Origin: Chryseobacterium taichungense
GTDB taxonomy: Bacteria > Bacteroidota > Bacteroidia > Flavobacteriales > Weeksellaceae
DNA length: 64,000 nt
Direction of reading: 5' to 3'
Assembly (NCBI RefSeq): GCF_900109935.1
Contig: NZ_FOBV01000003.1
Location: 1 to 64,000, forward strand
The notes under the pieces were generated by a model. That model had not been told where the DNA came from, made no database searches, and saw only the letters and a list, made by a program, of their open reading frames with translations. Positions within the stretch are counted from its first letter, which is position 1; every line of letters starts with the position of its first letter. Of this stretch, positions 43,708 to 52,448 are shown piece after piece. The translations under genes were made by a program, and so were the position numbers.

Positions 43708-43819
43708 TTTTAACATTAAGGAATTAAGAAGCACCTTAGCTTAAAAAACTTAATAAAAATCAATTTATTGATTCCTTAACTTGAATAAAGTCTAACTTAC
43801 TAAAATCCTTAATGTTAAA
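43708..43819. repeat. Inverted-repeat spacer element
   Basis: TTTAACATTAAGGA (about 43708-43722) and TCCTTAATGTTAAA (43806-43819) are inverted copies; between them a second pair of ..GGAATTAAG../..ATTCCTTAAC.. is visible. The DNA between rsmA and the next gene (43681-43973) is otherwise AT-rich and without a gene. It resembles the short AT-rich intergenic repeats of Flavobacteriia. Confidence 0.5.
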
Positions 43820-43918
43820 TCAAAGAATAAACAAAGTTTATTTAGTTTAGAAAATTAGAAAGAACTATAAAATTTATTTAGTGAAATTTAAATAGACCCT
43901 AAGTTTAATTTATGCTAT

Positions 43919-43955
43919 AAAAAAAACCTCCAGAAAATCGATATTCCTGGAGGTT
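43919..43955 (-). terminator. Rho-independent terminator
   Basis: AACCTCCAG/CTGGAGGTT stem with a run of A on the plus strand (T on the minus). It ends the THUMP methyltransferase gene. Confidence 0.78.
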
Positions 43956-43973
43956 TTATAATTTAAAAGTAAA

Positions 43974-45134
43974 TTAATTTTCTAATTTATGAACTTTTTT
44001 AGTTCCTTCATACATTTCGTACTGCAGGAATCTTGTTTCCAGCTTTCCGTTGAAAAGTTTGATTTTTCTGGAAGGGCGCAATCCTATTTTCTTTACCGCT
44101 TCAAGATCCGATGAGATCAGCCATGCCAACGTATTAGGATAATTTGTCTTGAAAGTATCTCCGATTTTCTTGTAAAAATCATCATCATTAATCGAAATTC
44201 TCTCGTCATAAGGCGGATTGAAAACCATTAACAACGGGAAAAGCTCTTTTTTGGAATCAAAGAAATTCTGTTTTTTAACTTCAATCACATCTTCCATTTC
44301 TGCAGCTTCAATATTGATTCTCGCTGCGTTGAGCATTCTGGCATCTATATCATAACCGACAATCTTACCGGTAAACTCTTTAATCCTGTTGATTCTGAAT
44401 TCTTTTATTTTTGCAAACAGTTCGGCGTCATAGTTTTTCCAGTTCTGGAAAGCAAATCTTTTTCTGAAAATCTGTGCCGGAAGGTCCATCGCAATCATGG
44501 CCGCTTCGATCAACAATGTTCCGGAACCGCACATAGGATCCAGGAAATTGCCTTTTCCATCCCAGCCGGCCAGCTGAAGCATTCCGCTTGCCAGCACTTC
44601 ATTAATAGGTGCTTCTCCCTGTTCTCTTCTGTATCCTCTTTTAAACAAAGCATCACCGGAAGAATCAAGAGAAATCGTGATGAGCTCACGGTCAATATGA
44701 AGGTGGAATTTAATATCCGGATTTCTGGTTTCAACATTCGGACGTCTTTTGAATTTTTCCTGAAAATAATCAACAATGGCGTCTTTCATCTTTAGGGTTA
44801 CGAATTGAGAATGTTTAAAAGTCTCTGAATTTACCGTAGCATCGATCGCAAATGACTGTTCAACATCCATAAATTCTTCCCAGTTGAATTTAAAAAGCCT
44901 GTCATAAAACTGATGCTGATTAAAAGCTTTAAATTCATGAACAGGTACCAGGATTTTCAGGGCCGTTCTCGCAGAATAATTGATTTTATATAAAAACCCT
45001 AAATCGCCTTCGCAATTAACAGCTCTGTTTTTAACTTCAACTTTTCTCCCTCCCAATTTTTTAATCTCTTCTGCCAGGATCTGTTCGAGGCCAAAGAAAG
45101 TTTTTATCTGAATCTGTATATTTTCTGTATCCAT
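43974..45134 (-). CDS. THUMP-domain RNA methyltransferase (RlmL-like)
   Basis: A 386-residue SAM-dependent enzyme. Residues 5-155 form a THUMP RNA-binding domain (IQIKTFFGLEQILAEEIKKL, VETRNPDIKFHLHIDRELIT). The catalytic part has RGYRREQGEAPINEVLASGM, FLDPMCGSGTLLIEAAM, and FNPPYDERIS (NPPY, the N2-guanine methylase motif). It matches the RlmL/YpsC type that methylates guanine 2445 of 23S rRNA, but the E. coli enzyme is a longer fusion, so the exact target is inferred. Single gene, with its own terminator. Confidence 0.88.
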   Translation of the reverse strand: MDTENIQIQIKTFFGLEQILAEEIKKLGGRKVEVKNRAVNCEGDLGFLYKINYSARTALKILVPVHEFKAFNQHQFYDRLFKFNWEEFMDVEQSFAIDATVNSETFKHSQFVTLKMKDAIVDYFQEKFKRRPNVETRNPDIKFHLHIDRELITISLDSSGDALFKRGYRREQGEAPINEVLASGMLQLAGWDGKGNFLDPMCGSGTLLIEAAMIAMDLPAQIFRKRFAFQNWKNYDAELFAKIKEFRINRIKEFTGKIVGYDIDARMLNAARINIEAAEMEDVIEVKKQNFFDSKKELFPLLMVFNPPYDERISINDDDFYKKIGDTFKTNYPNTLAWLISSDLEAVKKIGLRPSRKIKLFNGKLETRFLQYEMYEGTKKVHKLEN

Positions 45135-45256
45135 ACGTAATTATTAAAGGTTTAAATATTTAAGAATTAAAAGATTAGGTATTACAATTATTGGCTTATT
45201 GAATATTTCGATCTTTCAATATTAAATACTTTTTCCTTTTACCGCACAAATTTAGT

Positions 45257-45264
45257 TATTTTTG
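45257..45264 (+). promoter_or_regulatory. -7 promoter box adjoining the methyltransferase start
   Basis: TATTTTTG fits TAnnTTTG and lies four bases before the ATG at 45269, again suggesting a nearly leaderless transcript. No TTG is seen at -33. Confidence 0.35.
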
Positions 45265-45268
45265 CATT

Positions 45269-45997
45269 ATGGAATGGTTTGAATCTTGGTTTGATACCCC
45301 TTATTATCATTTGCTTTACAACAACAGAGACTATACGGAAGCAGAAAATTTTATTATAAAACTTACAGCAGACCTTCAGTTGGCGCCAAATTCTAAGATC
45401 ATTGACCTGGCCTGCGGAAAAGGCAGACACTCTGTTTTTCTCAATAAATTAGGATATGACGTTCTTGGATTGGATCTTTCCAGACAAAGTATAGAATTTG
45501 ATAAACAGTTTGAGAATGAGACATTAGTTTTCAAAGTCCATGATATGAGGAATCCGATTGAAGCTGAACCTATGGATGCCGTTTTCAATCTTTTTACAAG
45601 TTTCGGATATTTTGATCAGGAAAGTGATGATAAGAAAGTTTTTAATTCAGTTTATAATGCTTTAAAACGCGGAGGATTTTTTGTTCTTGATTATCTGAAT
45701 GAAGAATTTGTACGAGAAAATATAATTCCTGAATCTACGGTAATCAGAGGAGATATTGAGTTTAAAATTACTAAAAAGATAGAAGGGAGACATATCATCA
45801 AAGATATCAGATTCGAAGATAATGGTAAGCCTTATCATTTTTTTGAAAAAGTAAAGCTTCACACTTTAGAAGCCATTAATTCATATGCCGAAGAATGTGG
45901 ATTTGAAAGAATTAAAATCTGGGGAGATTATCAGCTGAATGAATTTGATAAAGAAAGCTCGCCCCGTTGTATCAATTTATTTAAGAAGAAATGGTAA
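45269..45997 (+). CDS. Class I SAM-dependent methyltransferase
   Basis: A 242-residue enzyme with a SAM-binding IIDLACGKGRHSVFLNKLGY (motif I DxACGxG), VLGLDLSRQSIEF (motif II), MDAVFNLFTSFGYFD (post-I) and a long C-terminal half. The HSVFLNKLGYDVLGLDLS pattern is typical of Bacteroidota small-molecule methyltransferases with unknown substrates. Its stop overlaps the start of a ZIP-type transporter by seven bases, so the two are translated together. Confidence 0.85.
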   Translation: MEWFESWFDTPYYHLLYNNRDYTEAENFIIKLTADLQLAPNSKIIDLACGKGRHSVFLNKLGYDVLGLDLSRQSIEFDKQFENETLVFKVHDMRNPIEAEPMDAVFNLFTSFGYFDQESDDKKVFNSVYNALKRGGFFVLDYLNEEFVRENIIPESTVIRGDIEFKITKKIEGRHIIKDIRFEDNGKPYHFFEKVKLHTLEAINSYAEECGFERIKIWGDYQLNEFDKESSPRCINLFKKKW

Positions 45998-46722
45998 CAG
46001 TTATTTTACTGATTTTAAGTGTTATTTCAGGAGTATTTCTCGGAAAGCATTTTGGTAAAAAAGAAAAGCTGGCGAAAAATCTATTGATTTTAAGTGCCGG
46101 ATTTCTGATTACCATCTGTCTTAACGAAGTTTTTCCGCAAGTCTATACCGCAGAGCCCGGAAGCAGTCTGGGAATCTTCGTACTCATCGGAGTTCTGTTA
46201 CAAATGGTTCTGGAAGCCCTTACAAAAGGCTTTGAACATGGACATTTCCATCATCACAGCGATCATAACATCCTTCCTTTAGCTTTAATGGTGGGACTTT
46301 TCATCCATGCTTTTATTGAAGGAATTCCTTTGGCAAATGAAGAGCATCAGCTTTCACCTTACCTTTGGGGAATTGTTTTTCATAATCTGCCGATTTCGTT
46401 TATTCTTGGAGCTTTTTTATTCAACAGGAAAGATGAGTCTAAGCGTACACCGTCTTACCCTTCTTTACTGATTGTTGCATTATTTGCTCTGGCTTCACCG
46501 ATGGGAATGTTGTTGGGGAATTATTTTAATCCTGATTTGCAGCCTTATTTCCTGGCTATTGTAGGAGGCATATTCTTGCATATCTCTTCTGTTATTATAT
46601 TTGAAAGCAATAAAAGTCACAATATTGACTGGGTAAAGATCGGACTTGTTATTCTTGGTGTTTCACTGGCGTTGATCATGCATTTGTTCCACGATCATTC
46701 TCATCTGGAGCATCATCATTAA
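45991..46722 (+). CDS. ZIP-family metal transporter
   Basis: A 243-residue inner-membrane protein with about seven helices. The helix 4-5 region (LMVGLFIHAFIEGIPLANEE, IVFHNLPISFILGAF) holds the His/Glu metal site of the ZIP family (HxxxEG, then HNxPxS). A His-rich loop (HGHFHHHSDHN) and a His-rich C-terminus (HLFHDHSHLEHHH) are typical of zinc carriers. Zinc or another divalent metal entry is inferred. The start overlaps the upstream methyltransferase by seven bases. Confidence 0.88.
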   Translation: MVTVILLILSVISGVFLGKHFGKKEKLAKNLLILSAGFLITICLNEVFPQVYTAEPGSSLGIFVLIGVLLQMVLEALTKGFEHGHFHHHSDHNILPLALMVGLFIHAFIEGIPLANEEHQLSPYLWGIVFHNLPISFILGAFLFNRKDESKRTPSYPSLLIVALFALASPMGMLLGNYFNPDLQPYFLAIVGGIFLHISSVIIFESNKSHNIDWVKIGLVILGVSLALIMHLFHDHSHLEHHH

Positions 46723-46744
46723 AAACAAATTCATTACTCATAAT

Positions 46745-46778
46745 AAAAAATCTCCGAATTTGCTTCGGAGATTTTTTT
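46745..46778. terminator. Bidirectional terminator
   Basis: AAAAAATCTCCGAA-tttgc-TTCGGAGATTTTTTT. It serves the ZIP gene on the plus strand and the FadL-like gene on the minus strand. Confidence 0.82.
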
Positions 46779-46798
46779 ATAGGATATTTTTATATAAT

Positions 46799-48202
46799 TT
46801 AAAACTTCCAGCCAAATGTAATAAAGAAATTGTTTCTTACATTTTTTACATCTGATACAGCGTAAGCATCACTTGAAATCAAGCGGTTTGGAGAATAATA
46901 TCCTGCTTCATAATTGTTGACAACTACACCATATAAAAACGGGTTTGTATATTTTGAAGTCACATTCTGATATGATGCGTCAATATAAAACGATTTGAAA
47001 TCATATCCTAAACCAACTGAAAGCGCATTTCTGTCATTTAAAATCAGATTTCCGTAAGATTGTCCTTCTGCTACACCACCATTGTCAGTGTATCTGTCAA
47101 CCGTCAATGCATCAAACGGACTTGAAGCGTAGGCATATCCTCCTCTTAGTCTAAACTGTTTAAGTCGGTATTCTGCTCCTATTTTTAATTCTGAAAGATT
47201 TTTGTAGTTATCTTTAAAGAAATCATTCAGTTCTGTTTCTGCACCTCCGTATACTTTATATTTTGGTTTTGTTAATCCCAATGTATAGTCAACATTTAAA
47301 GCAAAACTTTTACTCGCGATAAATGCAGCACTAACAGTTGCCTTTAGAGGAGAGGTTAATTTTCGGTCTTCAGAAGCATAATCATCACCGTAGATAGGAT
47401 CGTTATAGAAACTGTAGCCTCTGGTAATGTTCCAGAAAGTCGGAGTTTCTAATGCAGCACCTAATCTAAAGTTAGGACTTAATTTCCCGATCACCCCCAA
47501 AGAAGCCGAGAAACCATTTCCTCTTTCAGAGAAAGGAGTATTTTGCTTGCTGAAATATTCCGAACTTCCGTTTGATAAAGAGTTGAAAATTGCCGTATCA
47601 GACTGATCAATAGATGAATTAAAGAAATTAAGTCCTGCTCCAAGGTAAAAATTATTATTATAATTTGCTCCTACCCCAACACTCGTTTTAGATACATACC
47701 CATATCGGTCATATGCATGTCTTGCGAAAGAAGAGCTGGTAGCATCCGGAAAATCATAAATCAAATTAGTATTACCTGGAGTCTCAACATAATTTTCAAT
47801 CGATTGATTCGAATAGTTTACACCGATATTAATAAATTTCCAAGCACTTTCAGTCATCAGCTGAAACGTCATCACCGCTCCGATATTTCCAAGATCACCT
47901 TTATTAATATTATATCCGTAAGAAGATCCTGCAAAAGAAGATGTATTTTTATTACTTGTGATAGAAAGCGTTCCTGAAACTTCCCCCGAAATCGCAACTC
48001 CTAAACCGGCAGGGTTGGTAAGCAAAGAATTCGCATCACCTCCCAAAGCACCGTTTGATCCGGCCATAGCATTAAATTTAGCTGAACCGACATTAGGGGC
48101 ATTTGAATAAACATCCACTGTATTTCTTATTACAGAAACATCCTGAGCCTGCGCAAAAAATGCTGCAGAAATACTCATTATTGCTAAAGATTTTTTTAAC
48201 AT
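46799..48202 (-). CDS. FadL/OmpP1-like outer-membrane transport protein
   Basis: A 467-residue outer-membrane protein. A signal peptide (MLKKSLAIMSISAAFFAQAQ) is followed by the family's N-terminal plug segment NAMAGSNGALGGDANSLLTN (NPAGLG), then a series of amphipathic strands typical of a 14-strand barrel, closing with VRNNFFITFGWKF (terminal Phe). FadL-like proteins move hydrophobic compounds; in Bacteroidota the ligand is unknown. It lies 30 bases downstream of the Gly/Trp/Tyr-rich lipoprotein gene on the same strand, so the two are probably one operon. Confidence 0.87.
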   Translation of the reverse strand: MLKKSLAIMSISAAFFAQAQDVSVIRNTVDVYSNAPNVGSAKFNAMAGSNGALGGDANSLLTNPAGLGVAISGEVSGTLSITSNKNTSSFAGSSYGYNINKGDLGNIGAVMTFQLMTESAWKFINIGVNYSNQSIENYVETPGNTNLIYDFPDATSSSFARHAYDRYGYVSKTSVGVGANYNNNFYLGAGLNFFNSSIDQSDTAIFNSLSNGSSEYFSKQNTPFSERGNGFSASLGVIGKLSPNFRLGAALETPTFWNITRGYSFYNDPIYGDDYASEDRKLTSPLKATVSAAFIASKSFALNVDYTLGLTKPKYKVYGGAETELNDFFKDNYKNLSELKIGAEYRLKQFRLRGGYAYASSPFDALTVDRYTDNGGVAEGQSYGNLILNDRNALSVGLGYDFKSFYIDASYQNVTSKYTNPFLYGVVVNNYEAGYYSPNRLISSDAYAVSDVKNVRNNFFITFGWKF

Positions 48203-48232
48203 TATTTTTTTGAATAGTTATTAATTTAGAAA

Positions 48233-49294
48233 TTATCTGCCACCTCTGAAGCCACCGCCTCCACCGCCGCCGGATCTGAATCCGCCGCCGCCTCCACCGA
48301 AGCCTCCGCCTCCTGATCTGAAGCCGCCTCCGCTGTTGGAATTGTTAAAGCCACCATTATTTCTGAAGCCACCGTCATTTCGTGGCTGAGATTGCTGCTG
48401 ATAATTGTAATTTGGTCTTGGTTGACTCTGATTACGGAAACCGCCTTGTCTTACTCCATTTTGATTTCTGAAACCGCCATTGGTACTTCCCTGTCTGAAA
48501 CCACCACTGTTACCAGAATTTCTGAAACCACCGTAATTGCCATTATTTCTGAAACTTCCGGCATCTGTACTACTTCTTCTAAAACCACCTGAATTTGAAG
48601 TTACACCATATTTATTGGCAAAGCTACCGTTATAGCTGTTAAATCCTCTACCATTTACACCGCTTCTTCTGTAAGGAGCATAATAACCTCCTCCCCAGTA
48701 TCCGCCGTAGCCCCAGTAAGGATATCCGTAATATCCGCCCCAGCCCCAATAAGGGTTATAGCCCCAGTATGGTGAGTATCCCCAGCCCATATTCCAGCCG
48801 CCGCCCCAGCCCCATGAGCCTCCCCATGAAAGACCGATGCCCCAGCTGCCGCCGTAGCCCCAGTATGGATTATATCCTCCATACCAGCCGCCGCCCCAGC
48901 CCCATGGATAACCCCAGCCCCAACCCCACGAATTATCGTAGTAATTGGTCTGGCTTCCGGCATACATTCCCCAATCTGAATCGGTAGCAGTGGTATTCCA
49001 GTTATAATTGTTCCAATCATTGTAACGTCCCTCTCTCGAGTTTGCTTCAGCATTCTGAATAAGATTAGAATCATCCTGATAATAGTCGTAATCTTCTCCT
49101 ACTCTGTTCCCTCTGTCATTGATAATCACTCCTTCCGGAAGGGTATCTTTATTGGGGTCGTAATAAACGCCATCTGTCTCGCTGTATCCACCCATTTGGG
49201 CGCCGCAGGACACAAGTAACAATCCGCCTGCTACAGCCAGAATCCCTTTGGATTTTAACATACCAAGCAAATTTTTATGTATATTTCTTTTCAT
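48233..49294 (-). CDS. Gly/Trp/Tyr-rich lipoprotein
   Basis: A 353-residue lipoprotein with a clear SP II signal (GGLLLVSCGAQMGGYSETDG, Cys about residue 30). Residues about 115-210 are almost only G, W, Y, P and N (WGWGWGYPWGWGGGWYGGY, then YWGYGGYWGGGYY). From about 225 onward there are GGFR-type repeats separated by N, S and Q (NGGFRNQNGVRQGGFRNQS), ending in Gly-rich blocks and FRGGR. Such composition suggests an adhesive, unfolded surface chain; no enzyme motif is present. Its promoter (49376-49405, minus) diverges from proS. It is followed by the FadL-like gene 30 bases on. Confidence 0.75.
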   Translation of the reverse strand: MKRNIHKNLLGMLKSKGILAVAGGLLLVSCGAQMGGYSETDGVYYDPNKDTLPEGVIINDRGNRVGEDYDYYQDDSNLIQNAEANSREGRYNDWNNYNWNTTATDSDWGMYAGSQTNYYDNSWGWGWGYPWGWGGGWYGGYNPYWGYGGSWGIGLSWGGSWGWGGGWNMGWGYSPYWGYNPYWGWGGYYGYPYWGYGGYWGGGYYAPYRRSGVNGRGFNSYNGSFANKYGVTSNSGGFRRSSTDAGSFRNNGNYGGFRNSGNSGGFRQGSTNGGFRNQNGVRQGGFRNQSQPRPNYNYQQQSQPRNDGGFRNNGGFNNSNSGGGFRSGGGGFGGGGGGFRSGGGGGGGFRGGR

Positions 49295-49321
49295 GATAAC
49301 GTAAAAATTTTTTATTTAAAT

Positions 49322-49329
49322 TATATTTG
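49322..49329 (+). promoter_or_regulatory. -7 promoter box of proS
   Basis: TATATTTG fits TAnnTTTG, 113 bases before the proS start. No good TTG sits at the usual distance. Confidence 0.4.
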
Positions 49330-49346
49330 CAAAATGTACCAAAAAT

Positions 49347-49396
49347 GTACCATCACCCGTGGTACAAAAATCTATCAAAAATAGATTTTTATTTTT
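49347..49396 (+). promoter_or_regulatory. Hairpin pair in the proS leader (attenuator-like)
   Basis: GTACCA-tcacccg-TGGTAC (49347-49365) is followed by AAAAATCTAT-caaaa-ATAGATTTTT (about 49366-49390) and then ATTTTT, which looks like a terminator in front of proS. A 16-codon ORF starts at ATG 49334 and ends at TAG within the second stem; it has no Pro codon. The second hairpin also covers the -7 box of the divergent lipoprotein gene. Confidence 0.4.
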
Positions 49397-49405
49397 AGAT
49401 AACAA
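49376..49405 (-). promoter_or_regulatory. Bacteroidota-type promoter for the Gly/Trp/Tyr-rich lipoprotein
   Basis: On the minus strand TTG (49405-49403), a 19-base spacer and TATTTTTG (49383-49376). It overlaps the leader of the divergent proS gene. Confidence 0.55.
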
Positions 49406-49441
49406 TAATAGCGAAAAGTTAAAAAAATTAAAAAAAAATTA

Positions 49442-50917
49442 ATGGCAAAATTAACCTCAAGAAGCGAAGATTACAGCAAATGGTATAACGAGTTGGTGGT
49501 AAAAGCCGACTTAGCTGAAAACTCAGGAGTAAGAGGATGCATGGTGATTAAACCATATGGCTATGCAATCTGGGAGAAAATGCGTGACGAAATGGATAAA
49601 AAATTCAAGGAAACAGGTCACGTAAACGCATATTTCCCGCTTTTTGTGCCCAAGAGCTTGTTTGAGGCTGAAGAAAAAAATGCAGAAGGTTTTGCTAAAG
49701 AATGTGCTGTTGTTACCCATTACCGTTTAAAGACAGATCCGGACAATCCTTCCAAACTTATTGTGGATCCTGACGCGAAGCTTGAGGAAGAACTGATCGT
49801 GCGCCCTACTTCGGAAGCGATCATCTGGAATACTTATAAAAACTGGATTCAATCCTACAGGGATTTACCGATATTGATTAACCAATGGGCAAATGTTGTC
49901 CGTTGGGAAATGAGAACACGTCTTTTCCTTAGAACTGCTGAATTCCTTTGGCAGGAAGGGCATACGGCACATGCCACAAAAGATGAAGCCGTTGAAGAGG
50001 CTGAAAAAATGAATAAAGTATATGCAGATTTTGCAGAAAACTTTATGGCAATGCCGGTAATTCAGGGGTTAAAAACTCCTTCTGAAAGATTCGCGGGAGC
50101 TGATGAAACATATTGTATCGAGGCATTAATGCAGGATGGAAAAGCCCTTCAGGCAGGAACATCTCACTTTTTAGGACAGAATTTTGCCAAAGCTTTTGAT
50201 GTTAAATTCACCAACAAAGAGGGAAAAATCGAGTATGCATGGGCAACCTCATGGGGAACTTCAACCCGTTTGATGGGAGCTTTAATTATGACCCACTCCG
50301 ATGATTTCGGATTGGTACTGCCTCCTACACTAGCGCCTATCCAGGTGGTTATTGTTCCAATTTTTAAAGGAGAAGAGCAATTGGAGCAGATCAGTGAAGT
50401 GGCTTTGGATATCCAAGCGAAGCTGAGAGCGAAAGGAATTTCTGTAAAATTTGACAATGATACCCAAAATAAACCAGGCTGGAAATTTGCAGAATATGAA
50501 CTGAAAGGAGTTCCTGTAAGAATTGCTATGGGACCTAGAGATCTGGAAAATAAATCGGTGGAAATCGCCAGAAGAGATAACCTGACAAAAGAAGTTCGTT
50601 CTATCGAAGGTTTGGATTCTTATATCGAAGAATTATTAAAAACCATTCAAAAAGATCTTTATACTAAAGCGGCCAACTTCAGAAAAGATAATATCACTAA
50701 AGTTGATTCTTATGATGAATTTAAAAAAGTTCTGGAAGAGAAAGGAGGATTTATTTATGCGCACTGGGACGGAACCGCTGAAGAAGAAGAGCAAATAAAA
50801 GAAGAGACCAAAGCAACGATCAGATGTATTCCATTAGATGATGATGTTGAAGAAGGTACTTCTCTTATTTCCGGAAAACCTTCAAAAAGAAGAGTCTTGT
50901 TTGCCAAAGCATATTAA
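49442..50917 (+). CDS. proS: Prolyl-tRNA synthetase (short, archaeal/eukaryotic type)
   Basis: A 491-residue class II synthetase that joins proline to tRNA-Pro. Seen: [20 protein letters not shown], motif 2 [12 protein letters not shown] [40 protein letters not shown], and motif 3 near [20 protein letters not shown], followed by an anticodon-binding domain and a C-terminal Zn-like region without the cysteines. The length and motif order fit the short 'type 3' ProRS found in Bacteroidota, which lacks the editing insertion of the long bacterial form. The leader carries two hairpins. A strong terminator follows. Confidence 0.95.
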   Translation: MAKLTSRSEDYSKWYNELVVKADLAENSGVRGCMVIKPYGYAIWEKMRDEMDKKFKETGHVNAYFPLFVPKSLFEAEEKNAEGFAKECAVVTHYRLKTDPDNPSKLIVDPDAKLEEELIVRPTSEAIIWNTYKNWIQSYRDLPILINQWANVVRWEMRTRLFLRTAEFLWQEGHTAHATKDEAVEEAEKMNKVYADFAENFMAMPVIQGLKTPSERFAGADETYCIEALMQDGKALQAGTSHFLGQNFAKAFDVKFTNKEGKIEYAWATSWGTSTRLMGALIMTHSDDFGLVLPPTLAPIQVVIVPIFKGEEQLEQISEVALDIQAKLRAKGISVKFDNDTQNKPGWKFAEYELKGVPVRIAMGPRDLENKSVEIARRDNLTKEVRSIEGLDSYIEELLKTIQKDLYTKAANFRKDNITKVDSYDEFKKVLEEKGGFIYAHWDGTAEEEEQIKEETKATIRCIPLDDDVEEGTSLISGKPSKRRVLFAKAY

Positions 50918-50941
50918 ATTAATAATAAAAAAGACTTATCA

Positions 50942-50980
50942 GATCTGCAAAAATCCTAAGGATTTTTGCAGATTTTTTTT
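50942..50980 (+). terminator. Rho-independent terminator
   Basis: GATCTGCAAAAATCC-TAA-GGATTTTTGCAGATTTTTTTT. It ends proS. Confidence 0.88.
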
Positions 50981-51045
50981 AAGATATAAAGGTTTGGACA
51001 AATTTTTGATTGCATAAGAGAACATTAATCTCAAAATAAATTATT

Positions 51046-52341
51046 ATGTCTCTAAACATTATTGATCTCATTAAAGGACAATTGGGTCCTGCCTTTGTAT
51101 CACAGGCTGCCTCACAGTATGGAGAAAGTGAATCCGGTATTTCAAAAGCAATTGGCGGATTGCTACCTGCTGTGGTAGGAGGACTTGCCAATAATTCCGA
51201 CAATCCTCTTGTTTTAGATGCTATCACCAATTCCTCTTCAAGTGGAATATTAGGAAACCTTATGGGGAACTCTACGGACAACTCTTTTATTGCCAGCGTA
51301 CTAACACAAATTTTCGGTGACAAACTTAGTGGACTGATTAATTCAGTTGCTACCTATGCCGGAATCAGCAATAATTCTTCGAGTGCTCTTTTAAACTTAG
51401 TTACAGGTGCTACACTAGGCTCAATCGGTAAATATGCAACCGAAAACAACCTTGATAAAGCAGGAATTTCAAATCTTCTTAATGACCAGAAGGGAATCGT
51501 TTCCTCTCTTCTACCTGCAGGTCTTTCTTTTGCTTCTTTAAGCATGGGAGATTGGGATGCAAGATACAAATTCGACAATGATAAAGATGCCATTAATATT
51601 CCGGCTGAGGAAGAACCAAAAATTCAGGTGACAAGAAGCACCACACTCGATGGAACTTTCCCTGACAGAAATACCAACACCGGGGGCGGATCGATCTGGA
51701 AATGGCTTTTGCCATTATTGCTTTTAATCGCAGCAGCCTATTTTATCTGGAGGCAATGCGAGCAAAAAGAAACGACCGTTACGACTACTATGAACGATTC
51801 AGGTGAGGTTGTTACAGATACGGTAAATACTACTACTGACACAGCAGCAGGAATTTCAGCAACAAAGGTTGATGAAGATATTGATCTGAACGGAACTTCT
51901 TTAAAAGGATACAAAGGAGGTATGGAAGATCGCATGATTGCTTTCTTAAAATCAGATGGCTATAAAAATGCAAAAGATGATAATGCGTTAAAGGATACAT
52001 GGTACAATTTTGACCACGTTAATTTTAAAATGGGAAGCGCTACTGAACTTGAAGCAGGCTCTGAAGGACAGTTGCAAAATTTAGTAGCAATTTTAAAAGC
52101 GTATCCTGATGCTAAAGTAAAAATCGGAGGATATACCGATAAAACAGGAGATGAAGCTAAAAATCAGAAGTTATCAGCCGAAAGAGCGAACTTCATCAGA
52201 TCATGGCTGGACAAACAAGGCGTAGGATCTCAAATTACCGGAGCTGATGGTTATGGAAGCCAGTTTGCAACCGTTGATGCTTCTGCTTCTGATGCAGAAA
52301 GAGCCATTGATCGTAAAATGGCAGTAAGATTTGCAAAATAA
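51046..52341 (+). CDS. DUF937-OmpA fusion protein
   Basis: A 431-residue membrane protein. Residues 1-170 form a DUF937-type domain (IIDLIKGQLGPAFVSQAASQ, ISKAIGGLLPAVVGGLANNS). A single membrane helix follows near residue 210 (IWKWLLPLLLLIAAAYFIW), and the C-terminal 120 residues form an OmpA-like peptidoglycan-binding domain (HVNFKMGSATELEAGSEGQL, then NQKLSAERANFIRSWLDKQG and DRKMAVRF). The OmpA domain should grip peptidoglycan outside the inner membrane while DUF937, of unknown function, lies in the cytoplasm. There is no signal peptide at the N-terminus. Single gene with its own terminator. Confidence 0.9.
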   Translation: MSLNIIDLIKGQLGPAFVSQAASQYGESESGISKAIGGLLPAVVGGLANNSDNPLVLDAITNSSSSGILGNLMGNSTDNSFIASVLTQIFGDKLSGLINSVATYAGISNNSSSALLNLVTGATLGSIGKYATENNLDKAGISNLLNDQKGIVSSLLPAGLSFASLSMGDWDARYKFDNDKDAINIPAEEEPKIQVTRSTTLDGTFPDRNTNTGGGSIWKWLLPLLLLIAAAYFIWRQCEQKETTVTTTMNDSGEVVTDTVNTTTDTAAGISATKVDEDIDLNGTSLKGYKGGMEDRMIAFLKSDGYKNAKDDNALKDTWYNFDHVNFKMGSATELEAGSEGQLQNLVAILKAYPDAKVKIGGYTDKTGDEAKNQKLSAERANFIRSWLDKQGVGSQITGADGYGSQFATVDASASDAERAIDRKMAVRFAK

Positions 52342-52359
52342 ATCTTATCAAAATATTGT

Positions 52360-52388
52360 AAAAATCCCGGAATATTTTCGGGATTTTT
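52360..52388 (+). terminator. Rho-independent terminator
   Basis: AAAAATCCCG-gaatatttt-CGGGATTTTT. It ends the DUF937-OmpA gene. Confidence 0.85.
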
Positions 52389-52398
52389 ATTTGTGATT

Positions 52399-52428
52399 TT
52401 GTAGTTTTCATTTATTTAATTACATTTG
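52399..52428 (+). promoter_or_regulatory. Bacteroidota-type promoter for mntH
   Basis: TTG (52399-52401), a 19-base spacer and TACATTTG (52421-52428), 20 bases before the ATG. It is the best match to the consensus in the window. Confidence 0.65.
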
Positions 52429-52448
52429 TTAGTCATTTCTAACATTTT

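Noticed and set aside
48655..49074. 139-codon open frame opposite the Gly/Trp/Tyr-rich lipoprotein
   Set aside because: It is a shadow of the biased GGN/TGG codons of the real gene; the lipoprotein has the signal peptide and promoter.
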